Part shown: positions 33,735 to 41,312 of the stretch, one piece after another | How positions within the stretch are numbered: position 1 is the stretch's first letter | Layout of the letters: every line of letters begins with the position of its first letter | NCBI RefSeq assembly: GCF_006716765.1 | Contig: NZ_VFPO01000001.1 | Span: forward strand, 186,001 to 250,000 | Origin: Actinomadura hallensis | GTDB lineage: Bacteria > Actinomycetota > Actinomycetes > Streptosporangiales > Streptosporangiaceae | Direction: 5' to 3' | Length of the DNA: 64,000 bases | The notes under the pieces: generated by a model | Databases searched by the model: none | Told to the model about the DNA's origin: nothing | What the model saw: only the letters and a program-made list of their open reading frames with translations | Position numbers and translations under genes: made by a program

Positions 33735-34558
33735 TCGACTTCCACACTCACTGCCACCAGCCCGAGCATTGGGGACCGGAGTGGGACGCGCACTGGAGAC
33801 CCGTCTACGGGCGGGAGGCGCACGCGTTCACCCCGGCCGACTACGACCGCGCGATGGCGGACGTGACGGCGGCGTGCGTGTTCGGGATCCGCGCCACGGA
33901 GGCCGGGGTCCTCACCCCGAACGAGCACGTCGAGAGGTTCTGCGCGGAGACCGCGACCGAGACGATCGGCTTCATGGCGCTCGACCCCACCGACCCGGAC
34001 GTGCTCGACCAGCTCGCGGACGGCGTCGCGCGCGGCCTGCGCGGCATCAAGCTGTACCCGGTGCTGGCGCTGTTCGATCCGCGCGACACCGCTTACGACC
34101 GGTTCTACCGGGCTGCGGCCGACGCGGGCCTGGCCGTCCTGTGGCACATGGGGGCGACGCCGAGCCCGGCCGGCGACCTGTCGGTCAGCAACCCGCTGGT
34201 CGTGGACGACGTGGCGCGCCGTCACCCGGATCTCGTCCAGATCATCGCGCACCTCGGGCATCCATGGCAGCGCGAGACGATCGTGACGCTGCGCAAGAAC
34301 CGCCGTGTGTACGCCGACGTGTCGGCGGCGTGGGCCCGCCCGATGGACGGCTACCTCGCGTTGGCCCGCGCGCAGGAGTGGGACGTGGTGGACAAGCTGG
34401 TGTTCGGTTCGGACTTCCCGCTCTGGACACCGGCTGAGGCCATCGCGGGGCTGCGCGAGATGGTCGGGCGGCGCCCGGCGGGCTTCCCTGAGATCAAGAA
34501 GGAGACCGTGGAATGGCTGCTGGACGGAGATCCGCGACCGGAGATGGGGCTGGCGTGA
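33731..34558 (+). CDS. amidohydrolase family 2 (decarboxylase/lactonase-like TIM barrel)
   Basis: A 275-residue TIM-barrel hydrolase. DFHTHCH gives the first two metal His ligands (H5 and H7), LWHMGATP and IIAHLGHPW two more, and VFGSDFPLW the catalytic Asp. Members hydrolyse lactones or decarboxylate ring acids. The start is TTG 33731, overlapping the IclR stop (TTGA), with GGGAGG 4 bases upstream; the ATG at 33727 is in another frame. A lactonase role after the sugar dehydrogenases is plausible but inferred. Confidence 0.87.
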   Translation: MIDFHTHCHQPEHWGPEWDAHWRPVYGREAHAFTPADYDRAMADVTAACVFGIRATEAGVLTPNEHVERFCAETATETIGFMALDPTDPDVLDQLADGVARGLRGIKLYPVLALFDPRDTAYDRFYRAAADAGLAVLWHMGATPSPAGDLSVSNPLVVDDVARRHPDLVQIIAHLGHPWQRETIVTLRKNRRVYADVSAAWARPMDGYLALARAQEWDVVDKLVFGSDFPLWTPAEAIAGLREMVGRRPAGFPEIKKETVEWLLDGDPRPEMGLA

Positions 34559-35670
34559 CGGCGGGTCTTCCGCTGCCGCTGGACGAGCTGCCGACGCCCG
34601 CGCTTCTGGTCGACCGCGTTCGCATGGAGGCGAACCTGACCGCGATGGCCGGTTCGATCGGCGAGGCGGGGGTCGCTCTGCGGCCGCACTTCAAGACGTC
34701 GAAGTGCCTCGCGGTCGCGCGCCGGCAGCTCGCCCACGGCGCGACCGGGTTCACCTGCGCGACGCCCGCGGAGGTGGCGCTGCTCCAGAACGCGGGCATT
34801 AAGGACATCCTGTGGGCGCATCAGCCGGTCGGCCCCGCCAAGGTCGCCTTCGCCGTCGAGGCCGTGGCCAGGGGCGGGCTGACCATCGCGCTCGACTCGG
34901 TTGAGGTCGCGCAACCGCTGTCGGAGGCGGCCGCCAAGGCGGGCGTCACCGTGCCCTTCGCTCTGGAGGTCGACACGGGCCTGCACCGGGCGGGCGTCGA
35001 CCCCGACAAGGCCGTGGCCACGGTCGCCGCCCTCACCTCGATGCCCGCACTGGAGTTGCGCGGCGTCCTCACCCATGAGGGGCACGTCGCCAAGCACGGT
35101 TCCGACCGTGCCGGGCTGGAGGCGGCGGGCGACCTCGCTGGGCGCACGCTGGCCCAGGTCGCCGAGGCATTGCGCGCGGACGGGCACGAGTGCCCGCTGG
35201 TCTCGGTCGGCTCGACGCCCGCCGCGACCTCCGCGCCGTTCGCGGACGGGGTCACCGAAGCGCGGCCGGGTACCTACGTCTATTTCGACGCCAACCAGGT
35301 CGGCCTGGGCAGCGCCCGCATCGAGCAATGCGCGCAGACCGTCCTGGCCCGTGTCGTCAGTGCCCAAAGGCCCGGAACAGTCATCATCGACGCGGGCATC
35401 AAGGCGATGAGCTCCGACTCCATGGCCACTGCCGGGATTCTGGGCATCGTCTGCGATGCGTCAGGCGCCCCCTTGGACGGAATCACGTTCGCCAACGGGA
35501 ACGAGGAGCACGGATACCTCACCGGCCCGGGAACGGCGAGCCTGCGCGTGGGTGATTTGTTGAGAATCATCCCTAATCACGCGTGCGGTACGACCAACAT
35601 GTGGAGCTTTCTCCACTTCGTGGAGAACGGCCGCGCCGTAGAACGCCACCCGATCGAAGCCCGCCACTGA
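34555..35670 (+). CDS. D-threonine aldolase / D-serine dehydratase-like PLP enzyme
   Basis: A 371-residue fold-type III (alanine-racemase-like) enzyme. RPHFKTSK holds the PLP lysine (residue 47). LEVDTGLHRAGV, LTHEGHV and SVGSTPAATSAP are barrel blocks. PNHACGTTNMW near residue 340 contains the His-x-Cys metal site that separates D-threonine aldolases and D-serine dehydratases from racemases. The product would be glycine plus an aldehyde, or a keto acid plus ammonia. GTG 34555 overlaps the previous stop. It is the last gene of the operon; the next gene has its own promoter. Confidence 0.9.
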   Translation: MTAGLPLPLDELPTPALLVDRVRMEANLTAMAGSIGEAGVALRPHFKTSKCLAVARRQLAHGATGFTCATPAEVALLQNAGIKDILWAHQPVGPAKVAFAVEAVARGGLTIALDSVEVAQPLSEAAAKAGVTVPFALEVDTGLHRAGVDPDKAVATVAALTSMPALELRGVLTHEGHVAKHGSDRAGLEAAGDLAGRTLAQVAEALRADGHECPLVSVGSTPAATSAPFADGVTEARPGTYVYFDANQVGLGSARIEQCAQTVLARVVSAQRPGTVIIDAGIKAMSSDSMATAGILGIVCDASGAPLDGITFANGNEEHGYLTGPGTASLRVGDLLRIIPNHACGTTNMWSFLHFVENGRAVERHPIEARH

Positions 35671-35684
35671 GCGCCATTCGAGCA

Positions 35685-35713
35685 TTGACATGGAATGGTG
35701 TTCCGTGTTGCAT
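35685..35713 (+). promoter_or_regulatory. promoter of the Asp-box gene with IclR-type operator in the spacer
   Basis: TTGACA (35685-35690) and TTGCAT (35708-35713) are 17 bases apart. The spacer holds TGGAA-TGGTG-TTCCG at 35691-35705, extended to ACATGGAA/TTCCGTGT with one mismatch. This is the same arrangement as the aminotransferase promoter at 22005-22033, down to the TTGACATGGAA junction. Transcription would begin near 35720, so the Asp-box gene is nearly leaderless. Confidence 0.8.
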
Positions 35714-35722
35714 CCGGAAGGT

Positions 35723-37321
35723 ATGCGATACGGAACGATCTCCACCAGAACGCTCTCCGTCGCCCTGGGCGCGCTGCTTGCGGCGGTGTTGTCGAGCGTC
35801 CCTGCGCACGCGAGCCCACCCGGCCCGTCCGCCCCGGATCAGCCGGACGTGATCGTCGCTCAGGCGGCCCCGGGCAAGAAGCTGCACTTCCCGAACATGG
35901 AACGGCGGAACGACGGGTCCCTCGTCGCGGTGGCCCGCGAGGGCGAGGGCCACACCGGGCAGGACGGCCGGCTGCTGATCCTGGACAGCGATGACGGCGG
36001 CCGCACCTGGTCCTCGCCCAGGGTGGTCCACGACTCGCCGTACGACGACCGCGATCCGATGATCACCCAGCTCGGGTCCGGGCGGCTGCTGCTGAGCTGG
36101 TTCGAGACCGACTGGACGACCTCGCCCAGGACGCGGCGGGGCGTGTTCGTCAAGCACAGCGACGACGGCGGCACCACCTGGTCGGACCCGGTCAGGGTGC
36201 AGACCTCGATGAGCGAGCCACGCGGCAACCCCGACCTCGGCTGGGCGGCCGGCCACGGGCAGATCAAGGAGCTCCCCTCCGGCGAACTGATCATCCCGCT
36301 GTACGGCACCCTTCCGGACGACCCCTGGCAGCGCTCCACTGTCGTGCGCAGCATGGACGGCGGCGAGTCCTGGAAGGCGGAGACGGAGTCGCTCATCGCA
36401 GCCAAGCAGAACACCCACTACCAGGAGCCGGTTCTCACCGTCCTGCCCGGCGGCAAGGTCCACGCTCTCCTGCGCATCGGCACCGCGGCCTCCACGATGG
36501 ACGCGGTGCGTTCCCAGGAGTCCTGGTCGGACGATGGCGGCCGCACCTGGACGGTGCCGGAGGAGATCGACCTGGTGACTTCCTCCGCCCACACCGAGGT
36601 CCTGCGGAACGGGGACGTCTTCCTCGCCTACGGCGACCTGTCCGGCCACTTCACCGACCGCCGTGGAACCGTCGGCGCCGTCCTGCGGAACCCCGGGAGT
36701 TCCTGGTCGGGCGCACCGCGTGAGCTGGTGTACGACTCGGGCACCGGAGACCAGGCCAACCCCGCCGTCGCCGAGGTTCGTCCCGGCCGGGTCCTGGTGC
36801 TCGGCTTCGACTCGGACACCGGCCGGCTGGTCGGCGACTACGTGGACGCGAACTCGATCCGCGACGAACCCGCCGACCCTCGCCGCGTCGATCTGGCCGC
36901 CCTGCACGACGCCGGACTCCTCACCATCGACACCGACCTCGTGTACACGACCGCCGACCGGCCGCACGTGGGTCCCGTAGGCGCGATCGACGGTGTGGTC
37001 GGTTATTGGGACGCGGCCTGGAAGAACACCGAGGCCCCGGCCCACTACACCGTCACCTTCGACGAGCCGACCCGCGTGATGGAGGTCGGCGTGGCCCTCA
37101 AGCCCGGTCACGCCGAGGCGGCGGTGGTCAAGGTGCGGGACGCTTCCGGCTCGTGGCGGACCGTCGGCGAACTCGACAACCGGGTCCGCTGGGGCGACGA
37201 GCTCGCATGGTTCCCCGTCGGTCCCGGCAGGACGATCGACAAGGTCAAGGTGGAGATCATCGAGTCCGCCGGTTGGGCCGTCCTGGCTGAACTCGGCGTC
37301 CGCGGCCCTGGCGCGAACTGA
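35723..37321 (+). CDS. secreted sialidase-like (Asp-box six-bladed propeller) protein
   Basis: A 532-residue exported protein. A Sec signal peptide covers residues 1-30, ending AHA. Four Asp boxes (S-x-D-x-G-x-x-W type) lie near residues 89, 146, 210 and 269, defining a sialidase-fold propeller. FPNMERRNDGSLVAVAREGE supplies the Arg-containing first blade and EPVLTVLPGG a later one. The last ~120 residues are beta-rich, possibly a carbohydrate-binding jelly roll. It is not certain that the full catalytic arginine triad and Tyr/Glu pair are present, so call it sialidase-like. ATG 35723 is preferred over ATG 35690, which lies inside the promoter. Confidence 0.85.
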   Translation: MRYGTISTRTLSVALGALLAAVLSSVPAHASPPGPSAPDQPDVIVAQAAPGKKLHFPNMERRNDGSLVAVAREGEGHTGQDGRLLILDSDDGGRTWSSPRVVHDSPYDDRDPMITQLGSGRLLLSWFETDWTTSPRTRRGVFVKHSDDGGTTWSDPVRVQTSMSEPRGNPDLGWAAGHGQIKELPSGELIIPLYGTLPDDPWQRSTVVRSMDGGESWKAETESLIAAKQNTHYQEPVLTVLPGGKVHALLRIGTAASTMDAVRSQESWSDDGGRTWTVPEEIDLVTSSAHTEVLRNGDVFLAYGDLSGHFTDRRGTVGAVLRNPGSSWSGAPRELVYDSGTGDQANPAVAEVRPGRVLVLGFDSDTGRLVGDYVDANSIRDEPADPRRVDLAALHDAGLLTIDTDLVYTTADRPHVGPVGAIDGVVGYWDAAWKNTEAPAHYTVTFDEPTRVMEVGVALKPGHAEAAVVKVRDASGSWRTVGELDNRVRWGDELAWFPVGPGRTIDKVKVEIIESAGWAVLAELGVRGPGAN

Positions 37322-37329
37322 TCTCGCCG

Positions 37330-37361
37330 CGCGGCCGGGCGCGTTTTTGCGTCCGGCCGCG
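37330..37361 (+). terminator. terminator after the Asp-box gene
   Basis: CGCGGCCGG (37330-37338) pairs with CCGGCCGCG (37353-37361); the loop contains a T5 run. It lies 8 bases past the stop codon and before the convergent DUF6461 gene. Confidence 0.75.
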
Positions 37362-37368
37362 GGGAGGT

Positions 37369-38007
37369 CTAGGGGTCTCGGGTTTCGGTGTGGGGGACCA
37401 CGCCGAAGGCGTAGGTGGCCTTGGTGAGGAGGTCCGGGGTGATGTGGACGCCGGTCAGGCGTTCCGCCAGTGCGAAGGCGGCCTCGACCGTCGGCGGGTC
37501 TTCCAGGAGCTCCTCCTCGTTCTCGTCGAGGACGAAGCCGACCTCCTCCATCAGTCCGACGAGCTCGTCGGGGGTGGAGCCGTCCCTTTCGTCTGGGAAG
37601 AGCGGTTCGAAGGACGTGCGGAGCGTGCCGTCCTCGTACCAGAGGAAATTGTCGTGGGCGTTTTCATCGCAGAAGTGGGAGACGAGCCGGGTGCCGCGGG
37701 ACAGCGGTTCCACCAGTCGGGGCGTGACGCCCAGGTACCCGTTCGTCTCCAGCCCGAGCACCCATTCGCCCTGGTCGCCCGGGACGGTGACGGCACCGAT
37801 CGGGAGCAGGTCGCCGGAGTGCTCCTCCCAGAGCCGCCAAGTCCGCCGTTCCAGCTCCGCGTAGCCGGTGACGGTCCCCTGGGGCTCGGCCCGCATCCCG
37901 CGCAGGAAGTCCTCCACGGTGATCCCCCGGACGAGCACCGCGCAGTACGCCTCGGTCAGGGCGGAGAAGTCGTTGACCCATGCGTAGTCGTCAGCGCTGA
38001 CTGCCAT
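37369..38007 (-). CDS. DUF6461-like protein
   Basis: A 212-residue soluble acidic protein of the actinobacterial DUF6461 type. Near the N-terminus it has YAWVNDFSALTEAYCAVLVR, typical of the family, then a strand-rich centre (LLPIGAVTVPGDQGEWVLGL) and an acidic end. No function is known; relatives are common near toxin-immunity-like loci, which makes an immunity role possible but unproven. ATG 38007 gives a start like its relatives; ATG 38034 is also in frame. No clear Shine-Dalgarno sequence precedes either. Confidence 0.8.
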   Translation of the reverse strand: MAVSADDYAWVNDFSALTEAYCAVLVRGITVEDFLRGMRAEPQGTVTGYAELERRTWRLWEEHSGDLLPIGAVTVPGDQGEWVLGLETNGYLGVTPRLVEPLSRGTRLVSHFCDENAHDNFLWYEDGTLRTSFEPLFPDERDGSTPDELVGLMEEVGFVLDENEEELLEDPPTVEAAFALAERLTGVHITPDLLTKATYAFGVVPHTETRDP

Positions 38008-38089
38008 TCCGGAATTCTGGCAGTTCGTGATCATGTGTGGGACAGGTTCCGCGTTTCCGGAAAACGGGTGGTACGGCTAGCGTCGCCGT

Positions 38090-39421
38090 GTGGCTGTGGA
38101 CGTATCGGGTTCTGTCGGGTCCCCCTCCCGGGGCAGAGTGGTCGCCTGGGCGTTGTGGGACTGGGGGTCGGCGGCCTTCAACGCCGTCATCGTCACTTTC
38201 GTCTTCACCGTGTACCTGACCGACGCGGTGGCCGCGGACGAGGAGTCCGGGTCGCAGGCGCTCGGGATCGCGCTGGCGGTGGCGGGCGTGTTCATCGCGC
38301 TGCTCGCGCCGGTGACCGGGCAGCGCAGCGACGCCGGCGGGCGGCGCAGGCTGTGGCTGGGCGTGCACACCGGGCTGGTGGTGGCCTGCACGGCGGGGCT
38401 GTTCTTCGTCCGCGACGATCCCTCGTACCTGCTGCCGGGGCTCGTGCTGATCGCGGCGGGCAGCGTGTTCTTCGAGATCGCCGAGGTCAACTACAACGCG
38501 ATGCTCGTGCAGGTGTCGACGAGGGCGACGATCGGGCGGGTCTCGGGCTTCGGCTGGGGGATGGGCTACTTCGGCGGGCTGGTCGCGCTGACGATCGTGC
38601 TGTTCGCGTTCGTGCAGCCCGACGTGGGGCTGTTCGGGGTGACGTCGGAGGACGGCCTCAACATCCGCGTGGTCGCGCTGTTCGCGGCGCTGTGGTTCGC
38701 GCTGTTCGCGCTGCCGGTGCTGCTGCTCGTCCCGGAGGCGCCGCCGTCCGGGGAGTCCGCGCGGGGGAGCTTTCTCTCCGGGTACGCCGTGCTGGCCCGG
38801 CGGCTGCGGGACATGTGGCGCACCGACCGGCGCACGCTGCTGTTCCTCGTGGCCAGCGCCGTCTACCGGGACGGGCTCGCGGCGATCTTCACCTTCGGCG
38901 GGGTGGTCGCGGCGGGCACGTTCGGGTTCAGCGCCACCGAGGTGGTGATCTTCGCGATCGCGGCGAACCTCACCGCCGGGACCGGGGCGGTGCTCGGCGG
39001 GCGGCTGGACGACCGTTTCGGCCCGAAGCGCGTGATCGTCGCGGCGCTGGCGGGGCTGATCCTGGTGGGCGGCGCGCTGGTGGTGCTGCCGGGCAAGGCC
39101 GCGTTCTGGGCGTGCGGGCTGCTGCTGGCGACGTTCGTCGGGCCCGCCCAGTCGTCCAGCCGGACGTTCTTCGCCCGCATCGTCGCGCCCGAGCGGGAGG
39201 GCGAGGCGTTCGGGCTCTACGCGACGACGGGACGCGCCGTCAGCTTCCTCGGGCCGCTGGCCTTCAGCGGGTTCATCGCCGTGTTCGGGACGCAGCGGGC
39301 GGGCATGGCCGGGATCGCGCTGGTCCTGCTCGCCGGCCTGGCCGCGGTGCTCCCGATCCGCCCGCCCGGGTCAGAGGAGGGAGAGCAGCAGGACGAGGCC
39401 GAGGAGAAGAGCCACCCATAG
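38090..39421 (+). CDS. MFS transporter, UMF1 (Atg22-like) family
   Basis: A 443-residue inner-membrane carrier with about 12 helices. RVVAWALWDWGSAAFNAVIV is the UMF1/Atg22 opening motif and GRVSGFGWGMGYFGG the central one. The Asp/Arg-rich loop GGRLDDRFGPKR is an MFS signature. In bacteria this family is mostly uncharacterised; yeast Atg22 exports amino acids. GTG 38090 is probably leaderless: a TAGCGT -10 element ends 6 bases before it (38078-38083) and there is no ribosome site. The 3' end overlaps the tail of the convergent antiporter gene by 51 bases. Confidence 0.9.
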   Translation: MAVDVSGSVGSPSRGRVVAWALWDWGSAAFNAVIVTFVFTVYLTDAVAADEESGSQALGIALAVAGVFIALLAPVTGQRSDAGGRRRLWLGVHTGLVVACTAGLFFVRDDPSYLLPGLVLIAAGSVFFEIAEVNYNAMLVQVSTRATIGRVSGFGWGMGYFGGLVALTIVLFAFVQPDVGLFGVTSEDGLNIRVVALFAALWFALFALPVLLLVPEAPPSGESARGSFLSGYAVLARRLRDMWRTDRRTLLFLVASAVYRDGLAAIFTFGGVVAAGTFGFSATEVVIFAIAANLTAGTGAVLGGRLDDRFGPKRVIVAALAGLILVGGALVVLPGKAAFWACGLLLATFVGPAQSSSRTFFARIVAPEREGEAFGLYATTGRAVSFLGPLAFSGFIAVFGTQRAGMAGIALVLLAGLAAVLPIRPPGSEEGEQQDEAEEKSHP

Positions 39422-41053
39422 GACCATCACGTCCGTCGACCAGGCCGCGCCCAGCCGTCCCCGCGCCTGGACGGGACGGGCGGCGGTCGCGGCGACCCCG
39501 GCCGCGCGGCGCCGGAGCGGGGCGGCGGCGTCGCGGAGGCGGGCCGCGGTGCGGACGCCCGTGCGCCACAGGCGCGGCAGGAGGCGGCGGTAGAGCACGT
39601 CGGCGTCGAGGTTCACCGAGGGCAGTGCCCGCGGGTACAGGCCGGTCCGCAGCAGGACGGCGAACGCCAGCGAGGAGAGCAGCAGGAGCTGCGCCTGGTT
39701 GACGACGTGCGGGACCGTGTAGGCGGTGTAGTCCGTCTCGTACGGCAGCAGCCCGTAGAGGAGGCCCGGCGCGACGCCGATGAGGATCGAGCCGGCGGCG
39801 GCGAGCGCCATGGCGATCCGCATGGTCAGGGGGGCCTCGGCGACGCGGTGTCCCCGGTCGCGGGCGAAGAAGGCGAGGTAGGGGACCCTGATGCCGGTGT
39901 AGAGCGGGACGGCGGCCGCGGCGAGGAGCAGCAGGAGCCACGCGGCCGTGCGGTGGTCCGCGGCGACGCCCTCCAGGACGAGCGACTTGGTGGCGAAGCC
40001 GGAGAACAGCGGGACGGCGGAGATGGACGCGGCCCCCACGACGCACAGCGCCGTCGTCTGCGGCATCGACCGGTGGAGCCCGCCCAGCTCCGACGCCTTG
40101 GCCGTCCCCGTGCGCAGGAGCACGGCGCCGATGCTCATGAACAGCAGGCCCTTGAACAGGATGTCGGCGAACGCGTGGGCGGCGGCGCCGTTGACGCCGA
40201 GGGCCCCGCCGACGCCGACCGCGGCGACCATGAAGCCGAGCTGGTTGACCATGCTGTAGGCGAGGACCCGGCGCAGGTCGTTCTCCAGCAGCGCGTAGAA
40301 GATCGGGAAGCAGGCCATGACCGCGCCGACCCACACCAGCGCCTCGGTGCCGGCGTAGCCGCGCGCGAGGACGTACACGGCGAACTTGGTGGTGAACGCC
40401 GACAGCGCCACCGTCCCGACGATCGTGGCCTCCGGGTAGGTGTCGGTGAGCCAGACGTGCAGGACGGGGAACGCGCACTTGATCCCCACGCCGAGCAGGA
40501 TGAGCAGGCCGCCCGCCCCGTCCGCGCCGAGGTGCCCGAACTCCAGGCCGGCCCCGGAATGGACGTGCAGCACGATCCCGGCCAGCATCAGCAGCCCCGA
40601 GACGATCTGCGCGACGAGGTAGCGCATCCCCGCCCGGTACGCCCGCTCGGTGCGCCGCGCCCAGATCAGGAACACCGACGACAGCCCGGCCAGCTCCCAG
40701 AACACGAACAGCGTGATGAGGTCCCCGGCGAGCGCGCCGCCCACCGCGGACGCGGCGTAGACGGGGATGACGGCCTGCTGCACCGCGTCCCGCGAATGCA
40801 GGGCGTAGACCAGGGAGATGAGCGCGGCGGCGAGGAAGGCCGTCGCGAAGACGCGCGCGAGGGCGTCCACCCGGAGCGGTTCGAGCGTGAGGCCGAGCAT
40901 CTCGAAGCCGCCGTGGACGCCTTCGGGCAGCGTCCACAGCGCCGCGAGGGCGGCGAGCGGGAGCAGGACCGTCCACGCGGCGCGGGCCCGGCCCCGCAGC
41001 AGCGGGATCGGCGTCGCTCCGGCGATGAGCAGCAGCGCCGGGTTAATCGTCAT
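39371..41053 (-). CDS. Mrp-type antiporter proton-channel subunit (NuoL/M/N family), third copy
   Basis: A 560-residue membrane protein with about 14 helices. LFVFWELAGLSSVFLIW is the TM5 region with the functional Glu. Lysines in GVGIKCAFPVLHVWL and the His in AHAFADILFKGLLF match the channel residues of ND2/4/5 proteins. The C-terminal ~90 residues add an Arg-rich loop and a final helix. It is the last gene of a nine-gene operon. Start ATG 41053 overlaps the preceding small gene by 11 bases. Its 3' end overlaps the MFS gene on the other strand. Confidence 0.88.
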   Translation of the reverse strand: MTINPALLLIAGATPIPLLRGRARAAWTVLLPLAALAALWTLPEGVHGGFEMLGLTLEPLRVDALARVFATAFLAAALISLVYALHSRDAVQQAVIPVYAASAVGGALAGDLITLFVFWELAGLSSVFLIWARRTERAYRAGMRYLVAQIVSGLLMLAGIVLHVHSGAGLEFGHLGADGAGGLLILLGVGIKCAFPVLHVWLTDTYPEATIVGTVALSAFTTKFAVYVLARGYAGTEALVWVGAVMACFPIFYALLENDLRRVLAYSMVNQLGFMVAAVGVGGALGVNGAAAHAFADILFKGLLFMSIGAVLLRTGTAKASELGGLHRSMPQTTALCVVGAASISAVPLFSGFATKSLVLEGVAADHRTAAWLLLLLAAAAVPLYTGIRVPYLAFFARDRGHRVAEAPLTMRIAMALAAAGSILIGVAPGLLYGLLPYETDYTAYTVPHVVNQAQLLLLSSLAFAVLLRTGLYPRALPSVNLDADVLYRRLLPRLWRTGVRTAARLRDAAAPLRRRAAGVAATAARPVQARGRLGAAWSTDVMVLWVALLLGLVLLLSLL

Positions 41054-41312
41054 CGGCGGTCCGCTCCGGAGGGTCGTAGTAGTCCTCGCCGCGCATCAGC
41101 ACCCGCCGCAGCGGTCCGGCCGCGAGGGCGAGGACGACGCTGCCGGCGAACCCGTAGAGGGCGTAGAAGCCGAACACGTCCTCGACGGCGAAGTGCGGGT
41201 TCTTGGTGTAGAGCAGGTCGGCGAGGAAGGCCAGTGCGCACAGCAGGAGCAGCCCGCGGATGACGCGGTCCAGGGTGCGCGGCCCGTCCGGCCTGCGGGA
41301 CTCGTCTGTCAC
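41043..41312 (-). CDS. small two-helix membrane protein of the Mrp operon
   Basis: An 89-residue protein. Two hydrophobic helices (LLLLCALAFLADLLY and FYALYGFAGSVVLALAAGPL) are joined by the short loop TKNPHFAVEDVFG, with a DYYDPPE tail. Proteins of this shape with the FGFYALYGF segment occur in Mrp-like operons of many bacteria and are probably structural subunits. GTG 41312 overlaps the upstream stop (GTGA), with TGGAG 5 bases upstream. A long overlapping frame through this gene is a shadow. Confidence 0.82.
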   Translation of the reverse strand: MTDESRRPDGPRTLDRVIRGLLLLCALAFLADLLYTKNPHFAVEDVFGFYALYGFAGSVVLALAAGPLRRVLMRGEDYYDPPERTADDD

